Shown here: positions 24,501-36,883 of the stretch, in pieces
How the letters are laid out: the number at the start of each line of letters is the position of its first letter
Numbering within the stretch: the first letter of the stretch is position 1
DNA from: Oscheius tipulae
Lineage: Eukaryota; Nematoda; Chromadorea; Rhabditida; Rhabditidae
Reading direction: 5' to 3'
Length of the DNA: 64,000 bases
Assembly: GCA_037178975.1 (NCBI GenBank)
Contig: JASJZH010000006.1
Span: 9,982,001 to 10,046,000, forward strand
Notes under the pieces: generated by a model
Told to the model about the DNA's origin: nothing
Seen by the model: only the letters and a program-made list of their open reading frames with translations
Database searches by the model: none
Program-made: the position numbers and the translations under genes

Positions 24501-27500
24501 TATGAGTACCCAGAACTCACGACAAGTACAGCTGCTGGAATTGAACCCGAGTAAGTTTGGAGGACAAATTTCGCTAAATCGGATTTCAGATTCACCAGCA
24601 CTGGAATCCAGCCGGAAGTGTCCATGTTCGCCGTCTCGGATGACTCTGATCTTGATATCACGGATATTGAGAGCTCTGAGGAAGAAGAAGAGACTTTGGA
24701 AGAGAAATTGAACCAGCTCACCTTGCCAACGATTCAGCGGCTGAGAAAATCTGTTTCTGAGGAGTCGCAAGACACTGTAGTCAGTGTATCCCCATCAATG
24801 TCACCCACATCGAAGCGGAAAAAGCTGGAAGAGAAGAAGAACAAAAAGAAGAAGATGAGAGCCGAAGGACTACGATTTATGAAGCACAGCGCAGATCAGA
24901 CGTCCATCGAAGTTTTGAGCATGGAAGTGCAGACAGAATATCAATGTACCATGTCAGGAGTCCAATGTCAAGCGGAAACATCAGAGGTTTGAAACCATAA
25001 CATTATTTTGACATCATTTTGTAGCAAGCTCTGCAGATAACCGCTGAGAAAAAGGGCAGGAGGTGCCAAACTCGAATCACATGGTATAATCTATCCCTTT
25101 CTATAACTGACAATGTTCAGCATCCCTGTGGAGAAACAAAACCTTGGCATTGGGCAGGAGTATGCAAAAGCTACTCTAAAAAGACTACTCACCCAGCCCT
25201 CCAATGTCTCTACGGAACCTTCTCAATCTGTTCCATCTTTTGAAGGTATGCCATTTGTCCTGTCTGTTTGAATTCTTTCCTTTTTGGCTTTTTTTGCGCC
25301 TTGTTGTATGCTTGTGGCTGTCAGAAAGCTGTGAGCTCCGTAGGACCCTTAGACATGTGAGGTCTCTCCTGTAGTATTTAGTAGCTAGAAAGTCTGTCTC
25401 CGTAATCATCTTTACTGCCAAAGTGTGGGTTCTAAGTTCTTCCTTGTATAATCTCGGTATACAGAAGTATTCTCATCCGAACCGTCTCACTAGCTTGTAA
25501 TAACCGTTTCCGTACAGTCTTGATTTTTCACGTTTTGGTGGAAAGAACAGTTCTCTCCCGTACCATCTCGTTTCTAGTTTGTCTCTATGTTTTTTTTGCT
25601 CAGTACCTATTCACCCAATTTCGATTTCAGTACTGGCAAAACATCCCTCACTGCAATCTATCAATGAGTCACAAAGGTCAGAACTGGATGTGGATCAGTC
25701 CGAAGGAGCAGTAGCAAATCTTGATGTATCTCTGGTCTCTAAACCTGTGGATGAGGAAGGAGCGGCGGTTTTTGAAGCTAGATCCCACTACTACGTCGAC
25801 GAGCCGAGTATAGCAGAGTCTGCCGTGACTGGAGCCTCTATTGGTGACGATATCTTTGATTCTGAGGATGATTTTCTTAATGTCAGTCGTTGAGTTCTGT
25901 CTTTCGAAAGGTTGTTTTAGGATGAAGACATGGAATTCTTCGTTCTAAACGAATGTACTCAAACAGACGATCTTCTTAGTTTCGATGACATTGAGGTAAT
26001 TTTTGGTTTTCAAAATAACATTTTTTGGTTTCAGACCCAAGCTTCTATAGCAGACTTTGACATTTTGAAAGAAGTGATCTGTCAGACAGAGCTAAGCTCC
26101 TTCCGAATCCAGCAAAAGGGTATCGAAGAGCAGAAGACATCTGTTGATGTTACATCGACGGATATTTCTGAAGAAGCCATCGTCATTGAACCCACAACTG
26201 AAGTGACTCGTGGTCTCATGGAATCCTCAGTACAGACAACTACAACAATGGTCTATGTTGGAGAAAGAGGCGCGGAGGAACAGGTGGAAGTTCCCGAAGA
26301 ACAAGGTGTTCAGTATCTTGTGGACAGTGGCTGTAACCCTGACTACGAAGGAATCGCTGTCAGATGTCAAACAGAGGCTCCGACCACATCTACACCTATA
26401 AGCACTACACCGTTGACGGTAGAATCCGCGGAACAGACTGATATCAAGGACGAAGCAGAGATAGCTGTTCAAGCAGGATACGAACTTTTGGACGCTGCTA
26501 CACAACACCAAATGGCCTTGGAAGAAAAAGACGTTCAAGCTTGTGTAGAAACGATAGAGGTCGATACAACAGCAGCAATCGAATCTGAAGAGGTCTACGT
26601 CCAGGTTGAAGACACTTTATGGAGGAACGAAGACGTGACAGCTGTCCAAACTGCAGTTGAATCAGCTGACATGGCTACCGAGACCTCTGTTGATACAACT
26701 GACTGTGAATCTCAAACCAGCGTTAGAACCAGTCACACAGGAATTCAGTCTTTGAATGAATTCTACCGACCACATGGAGCTCAAACAACAGTCGAGTGTA
26801 GTACTGCCGAAACACAAATGGAGCTGGTGGTGCTGGAAATGGAAGCTCAGACTGAAGAAGAGGAGCCTGTTCCGACGGTAAGTGCACAATTGTTCTATGC
26901 CTGCATACAAGATACCAAAGTTGAAATAGGAGTTTAAATGTCGTCAGTTTTAGAGGTCAACTAGCTATCAGAGCCCTTTCAGAGTTGAGCTGGTTTAAAG
27001 AAACAAGCTGACAGACCTACAAAAAAATCGACAAGCGCAAGCTGGCAGGGTGACAGATTGACATGCCCAAGTTAACAGGCACATGACGTGAAAGAAAGAG
27101 TTTTTATAGACAGATTGGTAAATCTTCCGGGATAAGTTGACCGAAATGTTGATTGCGACAGATATCAGATTGACAAGGATGGGATAATAGAACAAAGGAA
27201 GAAGAATGTGTACTGAGAGCGAAGGCTGTGTTTCCAAAGTGGTCTATGAAAACTGTTACAGAGTGAAGCAGAAACCCAAACTGAGTTAAAGAAAATCAAG
27301 AAGAAGGAAACGTCTGTGGCTACAGCTGCTGATACTAAAGCTTCATCCGCTGCCGCGGTCAAAGAGCATGCTCCGAGTGGAGTAGATGCCACAGCACCAA
27401 TGGTCTCTACACAGGCTCAATCAGATGTTAGCATGTTTGTGGTGGATCCTAGTGTAAGTTACCACAAAAAAATATGCTTATTTGTTGAAGGATCGTTCGA

Positions 27501-29755
27501 GACTGGAAGTGGAATACGGGGTCCGTTTCAGCGTGGACAATGGTACTTGGATGGAGGAAAAGAGGCTGAAAAGTTTGGGGACTCAGGTTGTATCTTGGCT
27601 TTACCGACTAACCGAGTTTATAGAAAGATTCGCCTATGCACTCTTCCGGAGTTCAGGCTCGTCCAAATTTGGTCACTTCTCACACCCAATATGTATTCTC
27701 ATGTGCCAGTGATCAGCACTCTCAAACTGAAATCATGACCAAGAACAAACGAAGTCAGGTGGGAAGCAAAATTTTAACTTTCCTGCTTTTTACTAAAGTT
27801 TAAATTAGGAAGTTGACGCTAGCGTGGGTAAAACCTCTACAGGAATGGTAACTGAAGAAGAAGACATTCCACCTGCTCCGACTGGAATCCTCTGGAGCGA
27901 TTTCGATCCAGTGATCGAGAAATGGGACGACGAGACGAGTCAAGCGAGTCAGCTATCGAAATCCTCGAGAGAAAGGCAAAATTCTGACAGAACAGAAGTT
28001 TTGGGAGATGCTTCAACCCGAATAGAGCAAGAAAGCGATTTGACTAGCGTGGAAACAACCTCTGAGATCAAAGAGACTGGTTCAAAAACCGCCGAGATTG
28101 AACAAGAAACCGGCTCAAAAAGCACTGAAGTTGGTATCCAAGATACCAGTTCGAAAACCTCCGAAGTTGGACAAGAACACTCGGCAGGTTCTTCAAAAAA
28201 GATAGTCAAGAAAAAGAAGAAGATAGTCCAGCACGATGCCGGCTGTAGCGCTTTTCCGGAGACGGAAGAAACCGAAATGCAGGCGACGGTAGTGATGGAA
28301 TCTAAAGCTTCAGGATTTGAGGAACAAGAAGACTGGATCAAGGTTCGAACTGCACAGCACAACACTGCTTCATCCCTTGCATTTTTTTTGTCTTCAGTCG
28401 CACCACACTTTTCTGACTAGACACTTTGTTTTTAAGCTGCACTCACTTTCGGGCAATATCACATTCAATATTAGTTAAGTGTCTTCATTTCGATCTTTTT
28501 AGGTCTACGTCCAGGAACTTGACGAGGAACGTCGTAACCGGATGTTTGACATTGGAATACAGACCGGTGTTCTGGCGCGTGTCCAACATATGTACGGTAG
28601 AAAGGAGGTGGCTACTGAAGAAGGCGGGAACGTTGACATTTTGAAAGTCAGTCTGAGGAAAACTGACTCAACGGAGACACTCTCGAAGAAGAAGCATGAA
28701 GGGTATGTGGTATCATTATGGTCTAAATGATAGTATTCAGAAGCCAAGAATCGTTGAGCCATGCCAGTTCTGTCAAAAGCATCGCTGAATCAATTGACGA
28801 TAATCCAACAACATGGCCGGGTACGGCGAGCACGTCAAAGTAATCCAATCTTTCTAATGCAACCGATACTTCCTAGATCTAAAACTGAAGTGAGGCGGAC
28901 AACTTCTATGAAGAAGCCTGCTAAGAAAAAGGATCGGGGAGCTGGAGAGGTTGCTGAGACTGTAGGTTTTTTGAACCAGCTTAAACCAGACAATCGGATT
29001 ATTAACTACCAGCCACGACATTCTTCACGACATTGTAACCCTGTCAACCTGTTTGACATCCAGATCTCTACTGATATACAGTCCTTAAGCTGGTAGTACT
29101 GGAATAAGCGCCTCGGGTCATTGTGTTCTTGGTACGCTCGTGATTTTCCACTTCAGTGTACATCTGCAAAATTAGGTATACGATAGGGATTTCATCTGTA
29201 AGCATACAGAATGAGTAATCATCCGGATCGCAAATTCACAGTAAGACAGATCATGTTCAACTTTCTGTGGCATGATTTCTAGTTATTTGGAGTGTATAAA
29301 ATGCGGAACCGCATTGCTAGAATTACGAAGTTACACGGCCCATCCTGCGCCGAGACGCCTGTTTCAGTACTACCCTTAACTTTTGCAGCCCGAAACTGTT
29401 CTACTTGCCGTTTACAGCATGTCAAAGTCAATTTTACATTTAATCCGCAACAACCTTTCACTTTACTGTTTCCTAACTAAAAGTTTCTGTCATTCTATCA
29501 TCCTGTATTCTGACCATTACACCAAATTCTGTCCCCGCGTGGCTTGCTAATCTGTCGTATCTTGCCCTATCCCTATTATTTTTTAGACTCACAAAGTCAG
29601 AGCAGATTGATTCTAACTTTACTGGATAGCACGCAGACTGACAGATCCACACACATCTTTGGCATCAGACGTTAACTTGGTTTCAGATCCGTCGCTTTGA
29701 ACGACGCAACGCGCCCGAAGAAAAACGCCCCCGATCCAGCTCATCAGAACGTTAA
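21579..29755 (+). CDS. Two-pore-domain (K2P/TWK) potassium channel with a very long acidic tail
   Basis: K2P channels give background potassium leak at the plasma membrane. After the start MASDNM and a short N-terminus, TM1 reads LLILIVLYSCFGAWLF (about 21890-21950). The first pore loop is TLYTTIGYGN (about 22330-22390), TM2 follows (AYSFVGIPITLVLLNGL), then TM3 (VVMFGSAAIFTML). The second pore loop is SCSTIGLGDVVP (about 23035-23070), and TM4 follows. Both selectivity filters (TIGYG, TIGLG) are intact. From about 23240 a cytosolic tail runs through a dozen or more exons to EKRPRSSSSER and TAA at 29753-29755. It is rich in E, S and T with lysine patches, and carries 16 QT dipeptides, usually in the form xQT[E/D]. 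The tail far exceeds the few dozen to few hundred residues usual in K2P channels. AATAAA lies at 29767-29772. The join between exon 2 and TM1 is uncertain. I cannot assign a specific twk orthologue. Confidence 0.93.
22818..22895. repeat. 13-bp perfect inverted repeat inside a channel intron
   Basis: TTACGTACTTTCT at 22818-22830 and its exact reverse complement AGAAAGTACGTAA at 22883-22895 flank a 52-nt loop. They lie within the intron between the exon ending near 22800 and the TM3 exon at 22942. In RNA they would form a stem close to both splice sites. Confidence 0.8.
24030..24255 (+). repeat. Diverged ~33-bp minisatellite in a channel intron
   Basis: Units resembling CTCGCCCGTACCGTCTCGG recur loosely here: CACCAGTACTGTCTCCACAG, CTCCCGTACAGACTAAG, CACGTACCGTATCAGCAG and ACACCCGTACCATTACAG. 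It is one of at least six loci of the same family. Confidence 0.5.
25430..25580 (+). repeat. Diverged ~33-bp minisatellite in a channel intron
   Basis: Units such as CTTGTATAATCTCGGTATAC, CTCATCCGAACCGTCTCACT, TTTCCGTACAGTCTTG and TCTCCCGTACCATCTCG follow at roughly 30-60 bp spacing. Confidence 0.6.
26995..27185. repeat. GACAG/TTGACA degenerate repeat in a channel intron
   Basis: Motifs including CTGACAGACC, GGGTGACAGATTGACATG, AGACAGATTGGTAAATC and CAGATTGACAAGG are strung through the intron, in the same family as 10160-10255 and 47465-47735. Confidence 0.55.
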
Positions 29756-29795
29756 CATTTGTGTATAATAAAGCGTTTCCTTATAAATATACAGA

Positions 29796-32607
29796 TTACA
29801 AATTGATACAGTTATTATCATTGATGTCCTTCTCCTCTTTCTCTTTCGGACGACGCATTGAACTTCTTGTTCCGCGCTTGGAGCGACGAAGTGATCTGTA
29901 ATGAGGTGGCTATTACAGAACTCAGGGAATTAGATTTGCGGAAACTTGTTAGAAAATCGTGCGGGGTAGAAAGGATAGAAAGGATAGAGCGCTTTATCAC
30001 CTGGTGTAGGTTACGTAGTTTGCCGGAGCTGGCTCTTCCTTACTTGAAAACAAATCAAATACCGTCCTAATTTGTTAGTGTCATTATTTTTAAGTGGCTT
30101 ACTTTCTGGCATACAGAGCTTGTCTCATGATTCCTGTACGGTTGGCCTCGAGCTTAGCATCTTCAGCACAGCGCTCGAAAAATTCTGGAATCTTAATTTT
30201 GTGATAAGATTTCATCCTACCTCTTAACTTGTGAACATCTGGCATGATATGTTCTTGCAATTCGCTCATCTGAGCTCCTGTCATTTTCAAAGCCATCTCA
30301 AGGTGTTCCAGAGCTTTCTCGGCAGCTTGGAGCTGTTTTTCTGCACCCATCCTGGCCACCATCTGCTCACGGAGCTCGGCCTCTGTCATTTCCTTCTGTT
30401 CACTCACTTCCTGAAAGGAATTTGTTCTTTTGAGATTAAACGTCGTACCTTTAGGTTGACCAAGAGATCTTGGGTCTGCTTTGTGTAGTACTGTCTCTCT
30501 TTCTCCAAGTCTTGGGTCTTTTGTTCATTCAGTCGAAGCCTGGAAACTGGGGTTTTATCTATTTGAGCCATCTCTTTGAGATCCAAGCAACCGTAAGGCC
30601 ACTCATAATGTCAGCTAGATAGGTTTCTTCTCGCCCGTATTACCTCAGCAGGCCGATATATTTTTTGTCGAGAAAGACAGCAGACAGACAAATGCTTACG
30701 AATACCCTCGCGGTTACAATTCTAACAAATGCTAAATAGCCAATACGGTCTCCTCTGTTGTAGGAACTCTTACACGTACCATTTCGGTAGTATAGCATGC
30801 TTATACCGGTACTAGATATTTTTGGACAAGTTCCCGCTCGTACTGTCTTGGCATCCGGACATTTTCCTATCCGTACCTCAACAATTGATATGAATCGTGC
30901 TCCAACTGCTTCAGCAGCATGGCATTCTATCTCTTACAGTTCCTTTGGAGAAGTTCCCCTGCTGTTTTAACGACCACATATTTCCTCACTCCTACTTTCT
31001 TGGTAGCACGCGGACTGCTTCAGCTAAAAACTTACAGGGTCTCAATCTTGTCTCTTTCAGCTTGAAGACACGTAGTCTTGGTCTCGATTTCCATCAACCG
31101 GTTCTTCAGGTTGCAAGTGGTCGTGCTCATGTTTTGCTTCTCCAGTAGGAACTGTTCTCTCTCTCTCAGGATTTCACTCAACTGCTCTTGCACCTTCTCT
31201 TTTTCAATATTCAATGTCTAAAAACAATCATTCTAAGCAACTTTCCTCTCCCCACATACCTCCATGTTTGTTTGCAAATGTTCCGTCTTTGAATTGAGAG
31301 ACAGCTTCTCCTGCTCCAGTGTCTTTTTCATCTCATTAGTTAGCTTCAACTCGCTGAAACGTGTCCCCTATTCTGACGCAGTCTGTTCATACAAACTTTT
31401 TCACATTTTGAAGATCATCTTTCAGCTTTTTCGTTGTACGGATTAGCTTTTCTCTCTCCTCTTCGAGTTCAGCCTTTAGCTTCTCCAACTCCTAAAAGGA
31501 GAGAGCTATTTCCATAGCAGCGGGCGACCTACCGCAGCCTTCTCATGTTCCAGCTGTCTCCCCTTGACTTCTTGCTCTAAGCGCTCCTCATAGCCCTTCT
31601 TCTCCTCATTAAGCATCAGTCCCTTGGATTCCAGCTCTCGAATCATCGTCTCTCCAACCAGGGTGTTTTTGTAAGAACTAAAACATTGTTACATTGGGGG
31701 AGCCACCTACATTTTGGTTGCATTTCTCAGCGAATTCAGCCAAAGTTCTTGGATTTTATGGTCGGGGGCCGAGACTATGATAGCTGACGGGAACTGGGGA
31801 TGAGCGATTAGGAGACAGTGCTTCTTTCCAACGTCTCCGCCACAAACAATGGAGCAGCCGATGAGGGGGATGATTCCCTGAAAAGCTTTCTAAATATAAC
31901 AGTTCCTAGTAAAGAGGCTCAACATTCTTCAAGAGTGATGCTTTCAAAAGTAGATAGTGGTTTTATAGCATATTCTGACATGGGAAATCTATCTGTACCA
32001 CATTTCTTACTGGGATATGGCTAGGACCGAAAAACAGGCTTCCAATCCACTTTAAAGCTCGCAAAATTTTCGGATTTCAGGTGAACCAAAATTTGTAACT
32101 TTCAAATTTGCGATGCTTTAACTCTGCAGTTGTAGAGAAGTTCAAAAACTTCAAGGTGAATACCACCTACATACCTTTGGATGTAAATCAATTCTCTTGG
32201 TCTTCTCAAAAGTCTTCTTGTAACCCGTGCTGTAGTAAATGAGGAAGCACTCTTTCAATATGAAGAATCTGAAACCATTCAACTGTTCGGTTCACTAGGC
32301 CCTACCTCTTTGTCCACTTTGCGGGCCTGTTTTTCTTTTTGTACTTCTTTAAAAGCGTCCCAAAGCATTGGACACCATGAAGGGGGCCGAGATCCTCATA
32401 AGGCTCTTCTGGAGTCATGTCATAGGGATTCGATTCCTTGCGCCGCCCAACACCGAGATTGGAAAACTGACAACAATTATTGAGTACCCAAAATTTATGT
32501 GAACCTGGAAGGACAGACTCCTCAAAATGCCCTTCTTCTCCTTCGGGGCGACTCCGGGAGGAGGGGGGAGGCGGGGGAGCCTTCTTTTTTTCCCTGCTCG
32601 GTTCCAT
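29796..32607 (-). CDS. PLEKHD1: PH and coiled-coil protein, PLEKHD1 orthologue
   Basis: Little is known of the function of PLEKHD1; it has a lipid-type PH domain followed by a long coiled coil. The start MEPSREKKKAPPPPP lies at 32607, just after a splice acceptor suitable for trans-splicing. The PH domain begins VQCFGTLLKKYKKK and continues KWTKRFFILKECFLIYYST and RIDLHPK. The human protein has the same run (RRFFIIKESFLLYYSE ... NIHPKGVIPLGGC). Coiled coil covers about 31600-30250 (REREQFLLEKQNM, AEKQLQAAEKALEHLEMAL). A conserved C-terminal block FFERCAEDAKLEANRTGIM matches human FFEECIRNAELEAKMPVIM. A basic end (SLRRSKRGTRSSMRRPKEKE) closes at TAA 29796-29798. Its length is about 500 residues, as in human. 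It converges on the channel gene, with 40 bases between the stop codons. Confidence 0.9.
30620..30890. repeat. Diverged ~33-bp minisatellite in a PLEKHD1 intron
   Basis: Units include TTCTCGCCCGTATTACCTC, TACACGTACCATTTCGGTAG, CCGCTCGTACTGTCTTGGC and TATCCGTACCTCAAC. Written on the plus strand they lie antisense to the host gene. Confidence 0.6.
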
Positions 32608-33847
32608 ACCTAGAAGTGTGAGTCAGTTTTGGATGAAAAGAAATGTAATCCGCTAATAATGAACAAAGGAATTATGGACACGGCGGCGATTTCAGACGAG
32701 AGAGGTCGCCGGCGCTGCTGGGGGGAATATCCCCCGAGATAATTTGAATACGACGCACACAGTGACCTAATATGCCCTGTTTATGCGCTGTCATCGCGTA
32801 TCAAAGCCTCCGGGGGGAGAAAGGCAAAAGTCCGAAGAAAGTGAACATATATCCAGTGAGAGGAATTTGCAGCATTTAAAGGGTCAATAGTTTAAAAAAA
32901 AAAGGGGGGAAGGGGAAAAGAGAATTACAAGAAAGGTAGTAGCGGTCATGGAGGGGAGACTTCCAGCTGCAATTGGAAGAAGGCGGCTCGGATAAGATGA
33001 CGGTTTGACAGAAGGCAAACAGCCGAATTTGTCCGGGCGCGCAGTTTCTGCGAGACGACACGCGAGCCATGAGATCTCAGGTGTACAGCCTCGGTGGTGG
33101 GCTAGCCTATCCGGGAGGGGAGCAAAAACAAAGGAAAACAGCGAGGCCGAAATCCGGAAAATGATTTCGATCAGGGTTAATTATAGTTTCGAGAGGGGAC
33201 GCGTGGTATACAAGATAAGATGTCACGATTTTGGAGGGTGAAGTTAGTTACGGTTTTAAGGTATGATTTTGGTCTTTTTCCTGTATCTCGTGTCGTTCTG
33301 TCTTTGTCATTTCCTCACTGTCTCTTGGTCTCTCTATCTCTATATCACTGTCTGGTTACATGCTTCTACTGCAGAAGAGCCAAAGAGTAGTCTTGTGAGC
33401 TGTTTTGTAATCGCAGCCCTGTGAATCCGCTTCCTAAACCATTTCGAGCAGAGTTACTAACAGTTTTGAAAGAGGGGACATGCTTTGCAAAGTTACACTT
33501 TGACAGTTGAACCCAGTTTGTCTATCTATCCTGCCTATTTTGCGCGTATTTCTCCAGTCGATCCATCAGGACAGGCGATATTTCTATACTGTTTTTGGTT
33601 CCAAAACTGACTGGGCATGGTATTTCAAACCCAACGTCGCAATATAGTTGTTTTTTTGTTAGAGATTCTAATGCACATTATTTAAGCTTTGTAACACTGC
33701 TGTCTGCCATATACTTGTACCGATGGTGAACTTTTCCTCCTCTCTAAATATCTTTCCAATTATCACCACATTTTGAATCAAAGATATGGTACAGCCAAAA
33801 TCTGCAAATTGACTTGACAGTCCACAATTAATCCTATTGCCACCAGA
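32608..33847. other. Intergenic region upstream of PLEKHD1
   Basis: No supported gene. There is a purine-rich patch at about 32893-32925 and a short CTGTCTCT-type repeat at about 33295-33350. Presumably it holds the PLEKHD1 promoter. Confidence 0.5.
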
Positions 33848-34486
33848 ATGTCCTGCTTTGTTCCTCAGACAGAGCTTACCAAAGAAGATTCCTACCATTT
33901 GTCTCGAACCTGGTATTACTCACATTTTAATCCCTCCAATCGGATGCTCCCCCAGCTTTCCGAGCCATTGTTCATCCGCCTGTCGTCAGACAGCCTCCTT
34001 CCAATAGCCATTTTTCATAGCCGCAGTCCTGTTATTTTCTTGTCAAGGTTACGTGGCTACCCGCGGCTTACTAGCTCACTTTCAGCTCTGGAGGCCTCTC
34101 TTCCCATCATGGCAAGCCCCCTCCTTGAGCATCCAGTTTTAAAGTGAGTAGAATTTTTATGAGGGGATGTAAGTTCTGTTCAGTGACATAAATCGCACTG
34201 CTCCAAGTCCCGAAGTACTTGTTTATGCCCTGCTTGGAGCCCTGAGTGGTGTGGTCTTTTGTCTTAGCTGGCTCTACTATCTCCTCTATAAGTATCAGTT
34301 CGACGAAGATATCTGCTACACGGTTGGTTTACGTGCGATTTTATGAAAAATTTTAAAATTCAGGAACTTGACAACGACGAAGAGGAAAATCTCAATGAGG
34401 GTGTGGAATATGGGAGGGCGCAGTCTGACATTGTTCTACAAAATATGCAGCAACCACGGCAAGAGTCACCAGCTACAGCTGCATGA
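33848..34486 (+). CDS. Single-pass membrane protein of unknown function
   Basis: Three exons join in phase. The first, starting MSCFVPQTELTKEDS, is of uncertain extent. The second carries a clear membrane helix (VYALLGALSGVVFCLSWLYY) followed by LLYKYQFDEDICYT. The last is a short acidic cytosolic tail (ELDNDEEENLNEGVEYG) ending QESPATAA, TGA 34484-34486, with AATAAA about 15 bases downstream. No signal peptide is obvious, so it may be a type III or tail-side-in protein. I do not recognise the family. The last two exons are well supported; the start is not. Confidence 0.5.
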
Positions 34487-35365
34487 TGTTTGCATTACTG
34501 TAATAAACAGTAAAGCCAAAAGAAATAACTGTCTATTTTATTACTAGCAAAAAGCACAAGATTCCAAACGGTCACTTTTTCTTTTGTACCTTGCAAGCTC
34601 TGTGCAGTGAAACTTTTCCTCCAGCTTCGAGCTCGTGTTCTGGTTGGGGACCATGTTAGCCTGCTAAAGTTTGACATTCGTTCGATTTTCAATCGAACTT
34701 ACCTCTTTTTTGATAGGATGAACCTCTTCAAAATGTTTGCCAATTGTTTCATTATTCAGAATTCTTCGTTGCAAATTGTACACTTAAGACAATTTGCGGG
34801 ATACATGCCAGTCTGAAAAACAAACTTTCGTTGATGACAGTAAATCGAACCATGCTCCTGATCTTGGGATGCTTATATACAAAGTGTTCCTCGTACTCGT
34901 TACCCTACGAGGCGCAGCTGTATCGGCATAAGGGACATTCCTTTAGCACAATAGGGTTCGGATTCTGAAATTGCCAGTTTTTGACACGAGACGGGTTCGC
35001 GAACGTTACAAAATAAGATACGTTTCGGTTTACAATTTTAAACAAAATTTCAGAACTTTTTCTTAACTTCTTAACTTTTTCTTAAAGCGAGTGTCCGGAG
35101 CTTTTTTGCTCTATTTTGCCTGTATTTTCAACATGTCTCGACAGGTTAAGTTATTCTAGACGAGTGCACTCTTGGTTTCGCAATGTAAGGAAGCGACGAG
35201 TGCTTCAGCAAATCGACGCAAATTTTTTTTTTGATGTTAGAGAACTTTAGCTAAGTAACGCTTCATGAAAGGATACAAAGGGGCATATGCGTTTGTATCG
35301 CCAAGGGAACTTCTTCTGTTGTCATAGTAAGCTATTTTTCTATCAGTTTTTCATTGGTTCTGTAG
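34487..35365. other. Intergenic region
   Basis: No supported gene; only short open frames on both strands and A/T-rich tracts. The transcript end of the membrane protein gene lies at its left side. Confidence 0.5.
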
Positions 35366-36040
35366 ATGAAGAATACACTTTGCCATGTTTGTGAAGAAAA
35401 TCGGGACCGCCTCCATGATTTTCCAAGAGAGCCGGACATTGCCAGAGCATGGGCTTATAGTCTCGAGTGGACGAGCAAATTCGACAGTTACGTGTCTGTC
35501 ATCTACAGGGACGGCATCACTATCCGGGAAAATTCAAGTGAGTATCATAGAAACACTTTTTCTATTCATATCCTGTTAGACACATCGCAGGGTGCTCCCA
35601 TGGCCCCGTCGATTGCAGAAAGTTCTATTTGGATCCCATAACCGATGCGGCTCAAATTGCTACCTTGGAGGATGGTCAATGACCGCAGGTTTTTGGAGAG
35701 CCTGAAGACCGTATCGCCACGTCATGCCTCGTCTCTCGAAATATTCCACAGCATGACCACCAATATCTACTTGCCGAAAAATCACTTTTTCGATAAGGAG
35801 AGCAGCGAGCATTTTATGCGTCTCGCTGTCCTTCATAACAACGAGTACGCAATCGAGAAGTTCAAGGAGCGGCAGGACCGTCAAGTGTATGCTGAATCTT
35901 TTCCAACTGTTAGGAAATTCTCTCGCACCAGAAAGCAGTACTTCGAATACAAACAATACGAGCGCCCTACAAATGACTGGAAGAAGTCTATTGTCCAAGG
36001 AGTTCGAAAAAGTTACGCCAATAATGGAGCCAGCTTTTGA
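35366..36040 (+). CDS. THAP-like zinc-finger protein, frame broken
   Basis: THAP domains are DNA-binding C2CH fingers. The first exon starts MKNTLCHVCEENRDRLHDFP and contains ARAWAYSLEW, placed like the HxFP and W core of THAP. After a short intron (acceptor near 35590) the frame reads CSHGPVDCRKFYLDP, which sits where the family has CSxHF...F. The spacing CxH and the replacement of F are degenerate. That frame hits TGA a few codons later, while the adjacent frame stays open as RFLESLKTVSPRHASSLEIF and onward to YANNGASF (TAA near 36040). A single-base shift at about 35675 would join the two. So it is either a frameshifted gene or a sequence error. The C-terminal half is basic and unrecognised. 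Confidence 0.45.
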
Positions 36041-36883
36041 TCTCGAAGGCGTGTTCCAAAATATGAATAAACAGTTATAGTAAACCGTCTGTATCGTTGT
36101 TATCTGTAGCTTCGATGCAGAAGTTCGTTTCACAAAACGAAACTGCGTTTGACTTGTCAAAAAGCGCGTGACTTGTCGAGACAAGGCTGACAAGTACTGC
36201 CGAGAAAGCTTCTCGGCAAATGGTAACTTTTGTTCTGGGGCAGCAACTTTGCGGGCTTATATTTCGGTGATAATCGATGATACAACAAAAAAGAGGTACA
36301 CCTCCGTAATCAGCGCGTTTTTCTCTACAAGACCCATATTAAAACACATAGTCGAAAAAAATCTCCGGACACTCGCTTTAACCCGTCCCTCGAACCCAAC
36401 GTCCCTAGAGAGACTCAATGACAGTTATAACCTGATTCCTTTGATCTTTAACCGGTTTCTATACCCTTCTGTCAGTCTGTTTTGGTCCCCTTCCCTCTCA
36501 CTTCTATCTACCCGCATGTTTTCCTCAAGTCGAGCTACTCTGACAGAAGCAACATTCTCCCAACGAAGCTATCTCCCAAACTGACTTGATCTGCAAACAA
36601 TTAGTGAGCGCACAGAGTAGTGCAATCTTGTTGCAATAATGGCTTCAGACAGACAGACAGAGACGCTTTTTAAAATAGATTGACTATTGTTTTGGTTCGT
36701 ATAGGAGATGGCAACCGACTGTCGCAGAGATAATACAGAGAGACAGAGAGATAAAGGAAAATAGAAATAGAGACTGAGAGACTTGGTGACAGAAAGACAG
36801 AGCGACAGAGAGGCAAATAGACATAATTTATGGATAAACTCTTTATTATTGCACTTTGGACCTGTAATAATGACAAATATGAC
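36041..36883. other. Intergenic region with GAGACAGA repeat
   Basis: No supported gene. At 36650-36825 GACAGAGAGACAGAGAG units form the complement of the CTCTGTCT family. A poly-A signal for the ground-like gene (minus strand AATAAA) lies at about 36840-36846. Confidence 0.55.
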
